A stretch of 64,000 nt of DNA from Ophthalmolycus amberensis (taxonomy: Eukaryota; Chordata; Actinopteri; Perciformes; Zoarcidae). Position 1 is the stretch's first letter. Each line of letters opens with the position of its first letter. The stretch lies in the NCBI GenBank assembly GCA_024529925.1, contig JAFEUB010001536.1:248001-312000 (forward strand). Direction: 5' to 3'. Below are positions 36,501 to 53,648 of this stretch, piece by piece. The position numbers and the translations under genes were made by a program. Under the pieces are notes generated by a model that worked only from the letters and a program-made list of their open reading frames with translations, was not told where the DNA came from and did not search any database.

Positions 36501-38684
36501 CTTCACTGCAGAGAATTTTATTGCAGAGTATTAGAGGGAGGGATAGAAGGGCAGAGAGGGACAAGCTGACATTTTGATTAAGGTGCCAACAAATTTTATT
36601 TGCCGTTTCAAAATGTCTCCTCCGTATTTCCCACCGGGCCTCTGAGGGGTAGACAGGACAGGTATTCTGTCCCAACGTCAGCTGTCAGACATCGATCCTC
36701 CCTAGATTACACACCAGATGCAGCCACAGTTCACGGCAAGACAAGTACTATAAATTATGGAGCAGCTAACAGATGAAGACTGCATCTCCAGGGCAGATTT
36801 GCAATGTACCTGATGATAAAATGCAATGTAGAGTTTAAACTGATGTAAAGGTCAATGGCATCCAAAGTATGGAGCTGGAATGCTATTGACCTTGTGTAAA
36901 TATCAGCTTGAATAAATTTATTTTAAAAATGTGGATATTTGTCTGCTGCTAGTATACTAAAGCAAAGTGGCAATTTTTGCAGAAGCCACATTATCAGCGT
37001 TCCATGTTAGCCAGCTCTCTAAACGACTGCATGTAATGTAATTTCAACATGATTCAGTTTACTGAATGTGTTTGTATCCAATTTCTCTGGACAAACAATT
37101 TACACTCGATTAGGCTCCTTGAATAAGCCACCGGTTACAGAGATGGAAAATGGAAAGCCACCTTGCAAACATGCCAACTTTGAACTCTGGGAAGCCTCCC
37201 TGCCTCAAAAAGGCAATTGTCTTGACTCATTGCCGATCATTCTGACTTCATGCAATTCACTCGTACCAATTTCCACCTCCTTCTTCGATCAAACAAACCG
37301 GTTTTCTTTCTTCCCCACTCAAAGTGAATAAAAGCATGTAGGAACCGAATACTCATCTCAGCTAAATGATGCAGAATTCCAGCTGTGAATCACGTTCGTA
37401 CCAATGGAGAAAAATTAGGGCACTAAATTTGTTTCCGGATAATTTTATCCACATGCACTTCAATTCATTGCGGTCAAGCATGAGAGGGTAATCATGTGTT
37501 GTTGGATACGTAAACAGAAAGATTTCTTCACACAGGGACAAACCCAGCAGTTTATCTGCAGTGAGACTCGACACATCGTACATTGAGATGGGTCTTTGTG
37601 TTTGAATGTGTATCTGGGTGTGCTTTGAAATGATTTATGTACGGGTGCAGTTTTTCATGGTTTACAGTGCAGTTTACCTGCCAGCTAGGAAATTAAACTA
37701 GGTTTTTTTTGTGGCAAAATGACACTTCCGGTTTACCCATAATCCTCTGTCAAAGACTTAACCTGATGTGCTGGGCGTCTTTCTTATAATTCCATAACCG
37801 TGGGCCACATGCTCCCCTTAAAGCTGTGCCCTCTAGTACGAGTCTGAGAGGATGAGAAAGCCCATCCCCTCACTGCTCAGTCGAAATCTGACAGTCTCTC
37901 TTTGCCTTACAGGGAGATGGGCGAGTGCCATGCTCACAGCACATAAGAAGATCACACAGCGATGCTGAGGAGTTGGCCATTTCATGGCAACTCTCTGCCG
38001 TGACAGATGGGCAGTGTGCTATTGCCATAGCCTAGAGTTTAAAAACCCAAGCTGCTTACTGAGTAAGTGAGAGGAACGGGGAGAGAGATGGTGGGTGGAG
38101 GAAAAATAAGAAGCAGAGAGATGAAGAGAGATGTAAAGAAGGGACGAGATAAGTGAAGTCAGACATAAATACTGTGGTTTGACAAAAAGGAGAAAAAGAG
38201 TGTTGATAAGTACAGCTTTGAAGAAGCACGATGAATGCAACACACCGGGACGAGAACAGTTGCAAAAGAAGACAAAAAGCAAGAGAAGAATGAAAGAGGC
38301 AGATTGGAGACTGCCGAAGCATTTGAAGAGAAGAGAGAGTGAGCGAGGGAGAGAAAATACACCCAATAATAAAGACAGCCTGGTGGGAGCCTGTCTACGC
38401 ACGGTGTGAGCACTAAATTAGTTTCCCACTGGGAGCTCATCTGCTGCTGAGGAGGAGAACCATGGAAAACCTTCTGGCCACAATCCAAAAGGAGACAATG
38501 ATTCGACATATTTTCTTACTGACAAATGATTTCCTGTGTCAGGATGAGAGGAAAAAAAATAGCGATAACATTTGTTGTTATTGCAAACGTACTGCATCCA
38601 AAGCATGTTCTAAAACATTAGAATGAATCGATGTTGCATCTTTGAATGTTGATAAGAAAAAGAAAGGCTATTCTTTATAGTAAT
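33506..38684. other. Non-coding stretch, nothing firmly recognised
   Basis: About 5.2 kb of unique sequence. It includes a GA-rich run at 34170-34285 and a purine-rich segment at about 38070-38350 that yields overlapping Ser/Leu/Phe-rich minus-strand frames by composition. Open frames of 60-127 codons have no recognisable domains, and no transposon termini or exons are supported. Confidence 0.55.
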
Positions 38685-38830
38685 TAATTACAGTCCTGAA
38701 TTCAAAATCCTACATAAGTAAAAGCAAAATGTACGTAATGTATCAAAAATGAAAGTACTCATTATGCAGAAAAAATATCTTTTTATTGTAATATTTTATA
38801 TAATTATAGGAAATATAATATGATAATAAA
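38685..38830 (-). mobile_element. MITE fragment of a common fish hAT-like family
   Basis: The plus strand reads CAGTCCTGAATTCAAAATCC, then TACATAAGTAAAAGC, then GAAAGTACTCATTATGCAG. These are recognisable internal words of a widespread fish MITE whose ends begin CAGTGGTGGAA and whose other strand reads 'TGCATAATGAGTACTTT...AAGTAGGATTTTGAA'. The terminal inverted repeats are not present here, and an AT-rich segment follows (38770-38830). It is therefore an internal, truncated remnant. The orientation label is relative to that remembered consensus. Confidence 0.55.
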
Positions 38831-40449
38831 GAGTAGCGGGATAAGGACATTAGAATAAACTAGAATTACGGCCTTACAGTTGTATGCCTCGAGCAAACAG
38901 CCATGTTGCAGTTTACATCCATGTTTATCTAAAATGTCATCACTTCATCATTTTTATCCTAATAGATATTTGTGTGGAATTGTCATAGCTAACATATTGT
39001 TTTGGTGGGGTCACAGGGACTCCTGAGATGTTACGTTCACCGAATACATGACGCCTCTGGCCACGTGTGTCGCTGGCGCGGAGGCATCAAAAGATACTCA
39101 TCTCTTGCGATCACATATATTTAATAGTTGTGTAAACCAAACAGGAATTATTAAGGTGTTTGAAGACAGGTGAAAACCAACCAGCAGGAGTCATGACATA
39201 CACTACAGTCCTGTCATACCTGTCATGAGGTGGCAAGTCTTATTGTTGATTCAAGATCTCGTCTTTCCTTGAGTTGTTTGTTTGTGGTTGGGGTGAAAAA
39301 GTGTGTGAGTCATTTCAAGAGTGTGACATGTACATATATTGGTATTTGTGTGTATACATTCAACAGGGAGCTTCACAGTTGCCCATTGTCCTGTAAAGCT
39401 GAGGTGTGATCCGAGCAAGCCCCTGCATGCCTCTGGAGCACTGACAGAATCAATACATCTGAAGTAGAAAGCTCCCGATACTCGCTCGGATTAGGCGCTT
39501 TCCCCGGAGGACTGTGAGGACTTTTGGTCAGCTCCGCAGACGCACACTTACATGCATACATAAAGGTGTACACGCGCTCTCCCATTCACTCTTTCTCGCG
39601 CACATTTCCCCATCCCCTGCAGGGCAGCTGGCTTTCTTCAGCACACCAATCTATTGTGAATTACCAGCTGTCCCGCCAGCGGCCCCGTTGAACACTGCAA
39701 GTGATCCTCTTGACTTCTCCTTATTTATAAACCACTTCCTTCCAGATTTGTTTAGAGAGAAAAACAAAAAAAACACTCCCTCCTCCCACAACTATCCAGG
39801 AGAGAGTCATGGCAGTGCAAGGTGTAGCAGGTTAGCGAGGAAGGGAGAAAGAGGGAGCGACAGTGGAAAAGGGAGAGGGAAGGAGAACGCAGGAGAATGT
39901 GAGAGTGCGGTTGAGCGCGCTGAGGAGGGCTGAGGCCCGCAACCTTCATATACTCCCCCTGCACTGCAAATCACGCTTACGTTACACGGCCATCATCTTT
40001 TATGCTAATTGTTTTGAGTGCTGCAACAGCGTCTTATACATATTTATGCTCCGTGACAAACATGGCACCTGTCTGCAGGCTGGCTTGTTACGTTAAATAT
40101 CTGCGTTAATGTAGACACTGTATGCAGAGAGGGCAGGATGATTACAGTATGCAGATGCAGCTGAGATGCTTTTTCAAGGGTAAGACTCAAAGAGAAATGA
40201 CTTGCATTGAAACAGCTCAACATTCTTATGCCTGATTTTGTGTTACTGTAGGTGCAAATATTTCCGTGCAGGTCAAGCAGGCTTTTTTTTGTTTTTCATA
40301 TATTTGAAGACTCACTATGCCTTATTTGCATTCAGTCTAATGCATGAATTAGAAAGCAACATACAGTAGCCTAAACACTATATTTATATGCATTGATGGA
40401 AACACACCTGGCATTTCTGCACGGCGTGTTACTGGCTGTGTGCTAGTGT
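38831..40449. other. Non-coding stretch, nothing firmly recognised
   Basis: Unique sequence. The piece at about 38865-38930 (ACGGCCTTACAGTTGTATGC and CAGCCATGTTGCAG) looks like part of another dispersed repeat, but I could not place it. GA-rich sequence at 39840-39900 explains the Arg/Glu-rich frame there. Confidence 0.45.
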
Positions 40450-40775
40450 AAATAAATAATCATAATAATAATAATACATTTTATTTATATCGCGCTTTTC
40501 ATGACACTCAAAGACACTTTACATTAAAATCATCATATATAAAAACAATACACTAAAAACAAAGTACAAAATAATAGTCACACATTAAAAGCAGTTTTGA
40601 ACAGGTGAGTTTTGATTTGTGATTTGAATGTGGAAAGGTCAAAGAAATCTCGGATGTTTTTGGGGAGAGAGTTCCAGAGGGAGGGGGCAGATATGGAGAA
40701 GGCTCTGTCGCCCCATGTCCGGTGCTTGGTCCTGAGTGGAAGGGACAGGAGGTTGGCATCAGAGGAGAAATAAAC
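40450..40775 (-). mobile_element. 3' end of a LINE (ORF2 C-terminus, 3' UTR and (ATT)n tail)
   Basis: On the minus strand, from about 40770 down to the stop codon at 40578-40580, an open frame reads W-G-D-R-A-F-S-I-S-A-P-S-L-W-N-S-L-P and ends T-H-L-F-K-T-A-F-N-V-stop. This is the conserved C-terminal end of many vertebrate non-LTR retrotransposon ORF2 proteins (CR1/L2-related in fish). Downstream the 3' UTR carries AAAGTGTCTTTGAGTGTCAT and GAAAAGCGCGATATAAATAA, followed by an (ATT)n-like tail at 40450-40477. This is the usual 3' end of such elements. The copy is 5'-truncated at about 40775, as expected of incomplete reverse transcription. Roughly 64 codons remain without stop or frameshift, which suggests a fairly recent insertion compared with the other two LINE fragments here. 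The clade is not certain. Confidence 0.88.
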
Positions 40776-41639
40776 AAAGGTAAAGTGAGTTTCAGAGGGT
40801 TGTCAGTCAGTCAGCCTGCCAGTGGGAAGAGCAGCTGGACAGAGGTCAGGCCTGTCATGGTCTGATCACACCGGCAAGGGGATTTGTGACAGAAACCAAA
40901 ATGTGTCAGGAGGAGAGCAGCCTGCCTCTGTCTTCCTGCATACCATACCTCTGGGGTGGTCTGTCTTCATCGACCACAATTTTTAACTTTTAATACAGCT
41001 TGAAAGTGTCAAATTTGAAGACTGTTTATATCAGAGATATGTGGAATATGGGCTCATAAATAAGACACATTGCATGTGAGGAATGAGAAATAAAGTACAA
41101 ATAATATAACTGCACGGTTCTTCCGAGCATGTCTTTGCATAGGCATGTTTATTACATAGGAGCATGAACAAGGGTCAATAAAAACGAAAATTAATAAATA
41201 AACATGAGGGCCTGTGTGTCATGTTTGTGCTAGTTGGAGTCTGAATTTAGGTTACTGCTTGAGGAGAACTGAGAAAGGCTCTTTCAACAGGAGATCCTCA
41301 ATAGCGCACATACACACTCGCACATATAAATATACAGCAGGAATACTTACAAACACAAGCCAATGCCGGTGCTGCTCATACACACAACGATGGACTTACA
41401 AATTCACACAGAAGTGCACTCGCACCGTAGAACTAAACAATGGCAACATGAATAGCCTAATTAAAAGCTACACTCGGTAAATTGGACAATGCAAATGATG
41501 AGGACCAAAAAAGAAAAAGAGGAGCGGTCGCCGTTGTACACCCCTCCCCCGCACTCGTCGTCTCTTGCTTTTGAAAGGCATCTCTGCAAAGGGCTGTGTA
41601 ATTATCCCGCGGCTCTAAAGTAGACATTAGTGAAGACAT
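40776..41639. other. Non-coding stretch, nothing recognised
   Basis: Unique sequence with short TCAG direct repeats near 40800-40812 and AT-rich parts. No gene supported. Confidence 0.55.
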
Positions 41640-42299
41640 CCCGCCACTCTTACAGGGATCCAATTAAGACAGGTAATTAAAGGCGGCGCAAAGATAAGTT
41701 GGCCAAGAAATGCATATTGAATAGAGCCCCAAATATGGGCAAACAAATGTCCTGCATGGCCATCTTTAGGGTGCATTGTTTGAGTGTATTTTTCAGGAGG
41801 CTCTTGTTGGCCGAGGCAAAGAGAAGCATATGTTGACAGGATGGGGGACGGAGAGGGTGGCCAAGGGGCGGCCATTTTGTGGGTGACCTACTTCTGTTTT
41901 AATGAATAGAAGACCGGGAGGATGTGAGGAGGGTTTGAGGCTGCCTTGCCAAAAGGAGCCATTTGTCCTTGCTGTGCCTTCAGTTTATAGTGTGGTACAA
42001 ATATTTTAGAGCCCTCAGTATCCCCCAAGTGAAAGCAATGCTTTTAAATTACGCTGATGCTGATTTATTCAATTCACACGTCAGCTGCGGTAACAAAGGC
42101 ATTCATCATAAGCCCTCGATTTGCATTCGGCGCAGCGAACGAGACAAGTCTGCTCCTCTGTCGCACCAAAAGATGTTTATAACCCTAATCATATTACGGT
42201 ATTCCGATGAACACTTTCATCACTTAACACCTCCTGAAAGCTCTGTCGCTGAACCACTGATGAGTGCGGCCGTCATCAATTGATTGAACATTGAAGTGG
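41640..42299. promoter_or_regulatory. Candidate enhancer or conserved non-coding element
   Basis: Within 75 bases the sequence holds a homeodomain core TAATTA (41674-41679), GATAAG (41693-41698), the palindrome TTGGCCAA (41699-41706), ATGCATATT (POU-like, about 41710-41718), a perfect CArG box CCAAATATGG (41729-41738) and a forkhead site GCAAACA (41739-41745). Further on, GGCCAAGGGGCGGCCATTTT at about 41852-41877 resembles a YY1/GC-box combination. The stretch to 42299 stays complex and non-repetitive, with TCATCAATTGATTG at 42272-42285. Such motif density is typical of vertebrate enhancers, but function and conservation are inferred. No supported coding frame. Confidence 0.35.
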
Positions 42300-42313
42300 A
42301 AAAAAAAAAAAAA
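42300..42313. repeat. Poly-A run, 14 bases
   Basis: Run of 14 A followed by GCCCGG. It is not preceded by a recognisable SINE body, so it is recorded only as a homopolymer. Confidence 0.9.
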
Positions 42314-42683
42314 GCCCGGCTTGAAATCAAGGGCTTGGGCGCAGCACGAATATTGACAATTCAGAGGTGACGGAAGGAAGGCGATGCCACTGTAAATGGA
42401 AACAATCCATATCAGTACCATTTCAGATTGCTGTTGAGGTATGTGTCAATCCAATCCCTGCTAGCTATAGAGGACTTGTGAAAAAAATATGGAGCAGCAG
42501 CTCTAAATTTGAGCCTGGATTGGATTCTTATTTGAAGTAGAAAGAACTTCTCCGAATCATCTCTAATATGGACAAATGACTCTCATTATCTTCTCCTCTA
42601 TTGAATAGCTACTTCAGTAGGCCTTTAAGAAAGGAAATCTGATTGAAGGGGTCTCTGTATCTCTTCCCCGCTTTTGCCACCCC

Positions 42684-42703
42684 CTCTCTCTCTCTCTCTC
42701 TCG
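42684..42703. repeat. Short (CT)n repeat
   Basis: Ten CT units, followed by CGCTCCCTCC. Read directly. Confidence 0.92.
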
Positions 42704-43082
42704 CTCCCTCCTTCACTGTCTGTTATACACAAGAGAGCACAGCCTGGAGAATACAGGGTTGCACACTTCAATTTAGAAAGCATGAATAAACAATGGGGCT
42801 TCCATGTGCTGAAGAAATTTCCCCTGGCGACGTTCACTCACACACTCCGCGGCCGATACACTTGCACACACACACGTGGAACTCGCGCTCGCTCTGTGGG
42901 TCACACACAGGCTCCGGACACCGATACGGATATTTAGTTGCACAAACACTGACACGATGTGAGACATCTGTGCACACACAGTATCACAAATCACGAACTT
43001 TCCCCTCACAGAGATACTCTGACACATAGAAAGTGAAGAAATAAAAGTTGGCTGGATTTCATTGACACACACTTACAAGCGT

Positions 43083-43106
43083 ACACACACACACACACAC
43101 ACACAC
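43083..43106. repeat. Short (AC)n repeat
   Basis: Twelve AC units ending in GCTG. Read directly. Confidence 0.93.
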
Positions 43107-43604
43107 GCTGTCTCGCAGACTTTGGCAACCGCATAGTTTTATCGGTGGTGATAGGGAGCACAAAATTACTTGCTCACAGCACACTACAGTGTCACAGTGA
43201 AAACTGCTGTGAACAAAAATTTGGATAATGGTCTTGCACACAAATACACACAGGGAGAGGAACACAAACAGCCTGAAAGTACACCACTGCAGAGATCTTT
43301 GTAACAATCTATTTGAAGCAGACTTTCCTTAAGAGAGAGAGAGAATTGAGATGGAAACAAACTGCTGCTGCAATAAAGCCTCCCTTGGTGCACAAATTAG
43401 GATAAGAGACTCAGCATGAGTTAGAAGTCCCCATGTGAAGCATGTGTGTGTGTGTTGCAGGAGTGAGATAACAGTCTACTGTACTTCTTTGTGTGAGATT
43501 CGCCTTCTTCGGATTGTGCGTGCATGTGTTTGTATGCATGTGTGTGCCCCCCTCAGTCCTGGTCCCTTTAATTCTGCGAGCTAAGATAATGAGAATTTTA
43601 TCTG

Positions 43605-43730
43605 CAGCTCCTCCGAGGCGCGTGGCTCTGATTGAATGGGAGCGGAGTGTAACGGATGAGACGAGCGATAGCGGGCCGGCTAGGTTACACTCAGGCAGGC
43701 TAACGCGGCGCCAGCGTGCTCTATGGGGAA
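43605..43730. promoter_or_regulatory. CpG-dense patch
   Basis: I counted 13 CpG dinucleotides in about 105 bases (43613-43718), roughly one per 8 bases, while the surrounding kilobases have very few. It is flanked upstream by AAGATAAT and TTATCT (GATA-type sites, 43583-43601). Two overlapping open frames, one on each strand (188 codons on plus including a terminal (CA)n part, 146 on minus), cross it, but neither contains a recognised domain. A small unmethylated regulatory element is the most likely reading. It is too short for a standard CpG island. Confidence 0.3.
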
Positions 43731-43984
43731 ACATGGATAGTGTGTTTGTGCCAGCGCTGAGGGAGGTAATGGAATGTGCTGTGTACCTGCGACACAATGG
43801 GAGCCCCTTGGGTTGTGAAGGATGCCAGGGCTGTGATGATAACAATAACAATACTTGCTATGTGGCTCGAAATAGGACACGGTGCAACACGGCCCCACTC
43901 AACCCTCAGCGGTGGGAGACCACGGGCATGTTTACGATTATTCCAGCAGCAAAGTATTTAAGATGCTCTGTCCCCAATCTCGTG

Positions 43985-43985
<1 letters not shown>

Positions 43986-44020
<35 letters not shown>
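43986..44020. repeat. (CA)n microsatellite, about 35 bp
   Basis: Seventeen uninterrupted CA units, read directly. Responsible for the His-Thr run at the end of the overlapping plus-strand frame. Confidence 0.96.
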
Positions 44021-49491
<5,471 letters not shown>

Positions 49492-49509
49492 CCCCCCCCC
49501 CCCCCCCCC
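49492..49509. repeat. Poly-C homopolymer, 18 bases
   Basis: Uninterrupted run of 18 C, followed by a pyrimidine-rich segment to about 49730 that gives overlapping Ser/Leu-rich frames on plus. Confidence 0.94.
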
Positions 49510-52392
49510 TGTCAAACGTCTCTGACCCAACCAGAGTGTCACTGTTGCTCCCCCTCGCCCCTCCCTCCCTCTCTCCTTTCTCCCTCACTGTCTGTCTCTT
49601 TCTTTATCTCTGCTCCACTCTGGCAGCGTTACGCTTTCTCTCTCTGTCCGTCTCTAGAACCCTTTTCAGTTGTCTTTGTCTCGCAGCTATCTCCCTCTCG
49701 CTCTCTCTTGCAGCCGTGCACTTTAACTCGCAGTCTTAGTTTTGGCCTATTCCTTGAATTTCTCCCACTCCACCTCCTACGTTCTGGTCCTCCTGCTGCT
49801 TGTACCGGAGCGTGTAAATGAACAAACAAGGCAGTCCGGGTTTGCAAAACCTAACTGGTACTTTGGGTGTGAGCAAGCGCACCTGAGCTGGAGGAAGGTT
49901 GTATCCTTAAAGTTTAAGGAGAAAATGTGCAGCACTATTTGCCATCCGTGATTATTTATTGGGCTTTTTCTTCTTTGACGGCAATTTGTTCACAGTGTTT
50001 ATTCCACACGGCCTATTACAATAGAAAAACATGTGATGAGCCCAAAATGGTTTGGGACTAAATACCTTGGTTCTAAATGGCGGTATTTGATGAGATTAGA
50101 TTAAACTCTCATGATTCCTGCGGGGAAAAAACTGGGTCTTTACCGGAGAATAGAACAGATACAGGGTGGAAATAAATACACAAAGAGCTAATAGAGGGCA
50201 TAAAATATCTGGCTGACAACTGCAACCAATAGAATATACTGTTCATAACATCATTAACATAAATGACTCAATACATTCACATACAAATCATCACAACACT
50301 GACAACAATCCCTATTTGCCTGATGTTGTATTGACAGCAAACCTATCAAGACTATAAAGCGATTATAGTCTATCCAACAATGTGACTCGTGAGTAAGTGA
50401 ATGGCTCATAGCTCTGAATGTGTTTGGACAGAAACATAACTGAACATATATTGCACTGAAAAGCATCTTAATAGGGCCGACCGCATCGGAAAATTGCAAC
50501 AAAGCTTGTTCCGTTAAACTATGCAGTTGTATCCCAACTACACTGGGACATTATAAGTACCGGTAGGTTGTCCACTTTCTCCTGCCAATGTACCAAATGT
50601 CAGAGCATCTTGAAGCGAGACAAGAATGTGAACTAGTCCAACAGGCCAGAGTTCACTGGTTCACGTCTGGCAGCCAGGCAGCAGTGATGAGAATCTGCAG
50701 AGTAATTTGCAGTCTGAGTCAGGGCATTAGTTCCATTTTCAAATGGAATACTCCCCGCAGTTCATCCGTACACTCAGAGAAGCCCAGACTTTTGTAATGA
50801 GGCGATAATGGAAAAGGAACCGGATGAATCTCCCTCTCTTTTAACTCCCCCCACCCCCCACCATGTGCACACACACACACACACACACACATACTTCCAT
50901 GCACATTGTATTTGCCATACACGTATTGCACACTGCGTGAGAGAGGAGAGTGAGAGTAGATGACGGTAAGGAGGGAGGTCAGAGACGGATGGATGCGTTG
51001 GGTCTTGGAGGGCGATATAAATGGAGAGGCAGACAGTGGGAGAAAGGAAGACCCATCATCCAGTGCAATTACAGCCCACAGAATGACAGCATGCTTTGTG
51101 TGTGTTATTTGTGTCTTGGCGCACGCATGTACAGTTTTTTTTGCGAGTGCAGGTGGATGAGTAACGAAAGAGCACAGCCCTCTCCATCTGGATGCGTCAT
51201 CAATATCTTTGGGGTGGACAGGGCTAATTGCAACACTTCACCGATAACAAATGCTCGGTTAACGCCACTCATGAAGAGGTCTGACAACTGCATAATGAGA
51301 GTGAATGGACACTGCCATCGCCTTGGGAGCAAGAGAGATGTGTTGTAATTACGTCACTGGTTTATGGCCTTATTCACCTTCCAACACGACGTCCTCAGTT
51401 AGACACATCAGTCCAAAACCCAAAAGACATTACATTTTTTAACGATAGAAAATAGACACAAACTGTGTGTAACCCTACTGTTCTTCACATTTAGCGTGAA
51501 TACTTTGCAAGCACACAGGTACACAGATGGCAGGAGGCAAGTGCCATCCATACCAGCAACCCACAATCTGTCTTATTTCAGAAACAATCAGGCAGAGAGA
51601 GGTGGAGGGAAAGAAATAGCTAAGTCACAATCGAGCATTCACTCCACGGAAGTCTACTGAATCCCGCAGAATGGAGCGGAGCTAAACTGTCCCAATAACG
51701 TTGATGTGGACTTAATGAAAGGCTCTAAATCAGCCTGGCAATCACGTCGCCTTAAGACCCTCAATCGTCGGCCTGGAGGACTCTACCTGCGCACATCTGG
51801 GGGTAACTACATCAAAAGTTGATGGGGAAGGGGCCTGCAGTGGCTCATTGGTATGAGCATAGGGGTCTGTTCAGCTGCATTAAGCCCCAGCAAGTTCATT
51901 AAGCAGCATGAGAGGGGAAGGACGAACAGAGGCGCAGATACACTGCCTTGATCAATGTAGATGAATGTTTTGCACCGCTGCATGAGAGGCTACAGGGATA
52001 AAAGTCGGAGGGGAATTAATGTATGTGCATTAGGAGTGTGCATGCAAGTGTATGTGTGGGCACAAAGAGGGAGAAAAAGGGAACATGGAAACAGAATTCA
52101 AGAGAAGAATTCCAGAGTGTATGAGTGTGTGTGTGCAACACGAGGGGATGTATACAGATGCACAGAAAGTATGAACGTAGGTGTGCGAGTCTCCATAAAT
52201 TAAAAGACGAGCACATTGCTGTACGTCTCCCAGCATCCCTGACTCCTATCCCAAAGCGCTATCATCTCCCTAAATGAGAACACCTTGGAAAATGAAGGAG
52301 GGTGCCGTGGGAGCAGGGACGCTGCTTGGAGAAAAGACACATATCTAAAGGAGCCTTGGAATGTGTACACAAAAGCACCAGAGAGGGAGAAC

Positions 52393-52396
<4 letters not shown>
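49510..52396. other. Non-coding stretch, nothing recognised
   Basis: A pyrimidine-rich beginning (49540-49730), then unique sequence with a (CA) tract at 50867-50891. Open frames of 60-132 codons are unsupported by domains. No transposon termini recognised. Confidence 0.55.
50867..50891. repeat. Short (CA)n repeat
   Basis: About twelve CA units followed by TACTTCC, preceded by a C-rich tract. Read directly. Confidence 0.93.

Positions 52397-52447
<51 letters not shown>
52397..52447. repeat. (GT)n microsatellite, about 51 bp
   Basis: Uninterrupted GT units after ACGTGC, read directly. Explains the Cys-Val and His-Thr runs in the crossing frames. Confidence 0.96.
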
Positions 52448-52449
<2 letters not shown>

Positions 52450-53556
52450 CGGAGGAAGTGAAGGAGGCACATCCATCTTTAATATACTTGATTTGTGCCC
52501 GAAAATCTCAAAGACAGATGCTAGAATATCATTTGAATGCATTCGGGTGCCGACTGGCCTGTCAGGCGAGCGGGCTGGCACTTGCTGCTGGCCAAGCACA
52601 AGTCCCCCGTCCTGATCACATTGTTTGATTCCACTCCATCAGCCAGCTACATTGCCAATCTGTTTTTTTTGTTTTTGTTTTACTGTAATTTATTTTCTTT
52701 CTTTGAAACAACAACACTGTTTTGTTGGTTCGCTTTCTCCCCACTGAGGTAAAATGTGCTTAAGGAAGCAGTATTGAGATGTAGAGATGAATACATGTGT
52801 AGCCAGCTGAGTGTACCAGTTGTCTTTGCAAAGAGTAATAGAGCAATTCTGCAAGGACAAAAAAAAAAAGGAACATCAGAGTATGTGAAAGAGAAGACAT
52901 TTTCTGAGAGAATGATAGATCACAAAGCATTATGCATAACGACACTTCATCACTTGAAAAAAAATAGAAATAACTTCAATGGGCCAAATTGTAAGGACAA
53001 CAGAGAGGCCAATGCATAACCTTGAGTATGACTAATCGAAAAAGATCTGACAAACGATATTCTCTGCTGGTATTCTTAGTTCTACAGGATGAAATTTAGA
53101 AATACTCTGCAGGTTTGACTAGTTTTTCAAGTCTTTCCTTCAAGGCTTCAATGACATATAAGGAGCATAAGAATGAGATTCATTGTGCAGTCAATAAGTT
53201 ATTGCATACTGGATTGTTAAATTAAAAAATATAGGGAGGTTATTAGGGTGCAGCCTGGGTAAATCTTGGTAACAGGTTTACTGGTGCGCAAATAACAGGC
53301 AGAGCATGTGACAGCAGGGAAAAATGCAAACAAAAACATCTGCTATTATTCAATTCCCAGTTGTGGCATATCTTGACCTGATGAAAGAGAAATGAATAAA
53401 TCATGCTGCATTAAATGTCATTAGGCCTGTTAGCAAAATATAATTCCACTAAAGTTCAGCGCCAGTTTACAAATTGAATGTAATTGCCCAGAATGCAAAT
53501 GGTCTGGGCTGTTATTTGTGTGTTTTGTGTGAGATCAAGCAAGAGAAGAGCGCTGT
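52448..53556. other. Non-coding stretch, nothing recognised
   Basis: Unique sequence with a T8 run near 52663 and an A10 run near 52860-52869. No gene supported. Confidence 0.55.
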
Positions 53557-53598
53557 GAGAGCGGGAGCGAGAGCGAGAGCGAGAGCGAGAGCGGGAGC

Positions 53599-53644
<46 letters not shown>
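53557..53644. repeat. Compound (GAGCGA)n-(GA)n repeat
   Basis: The left half is built from six-base GAGCGA or GGAGCG units (53561-53600). The right half is pure GA (53601-53644). It encodes Arg-Ala then Glu-Arg on plus, so the 136-codon frame crossing it is a repeat artefact. Confidence 0.95.

Positions 53645-53648
<4 letters not shown>

Larger units (their letters stand above)
42314..43604. other. Microsatellite-rich non-coding stretch
   Basis: Unique sequence interspersed with a (CT)10 tract at 42684-42703, scattered CACACA words at 42838-42990, a (CA)12 tract at 43083-43106 and a short GA run near 43334-43343. Open frames here are repeat-driven. Confidence 0.6.

Noticed and set aside
51837..51900. 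tRNA-like TGGCTCATTGGTATGAGCAT
   Set aside because: It resembles the D-arm region of a tRNA, but no acceptor stem, anticodon arm or T-arm B box follows at the right distance.
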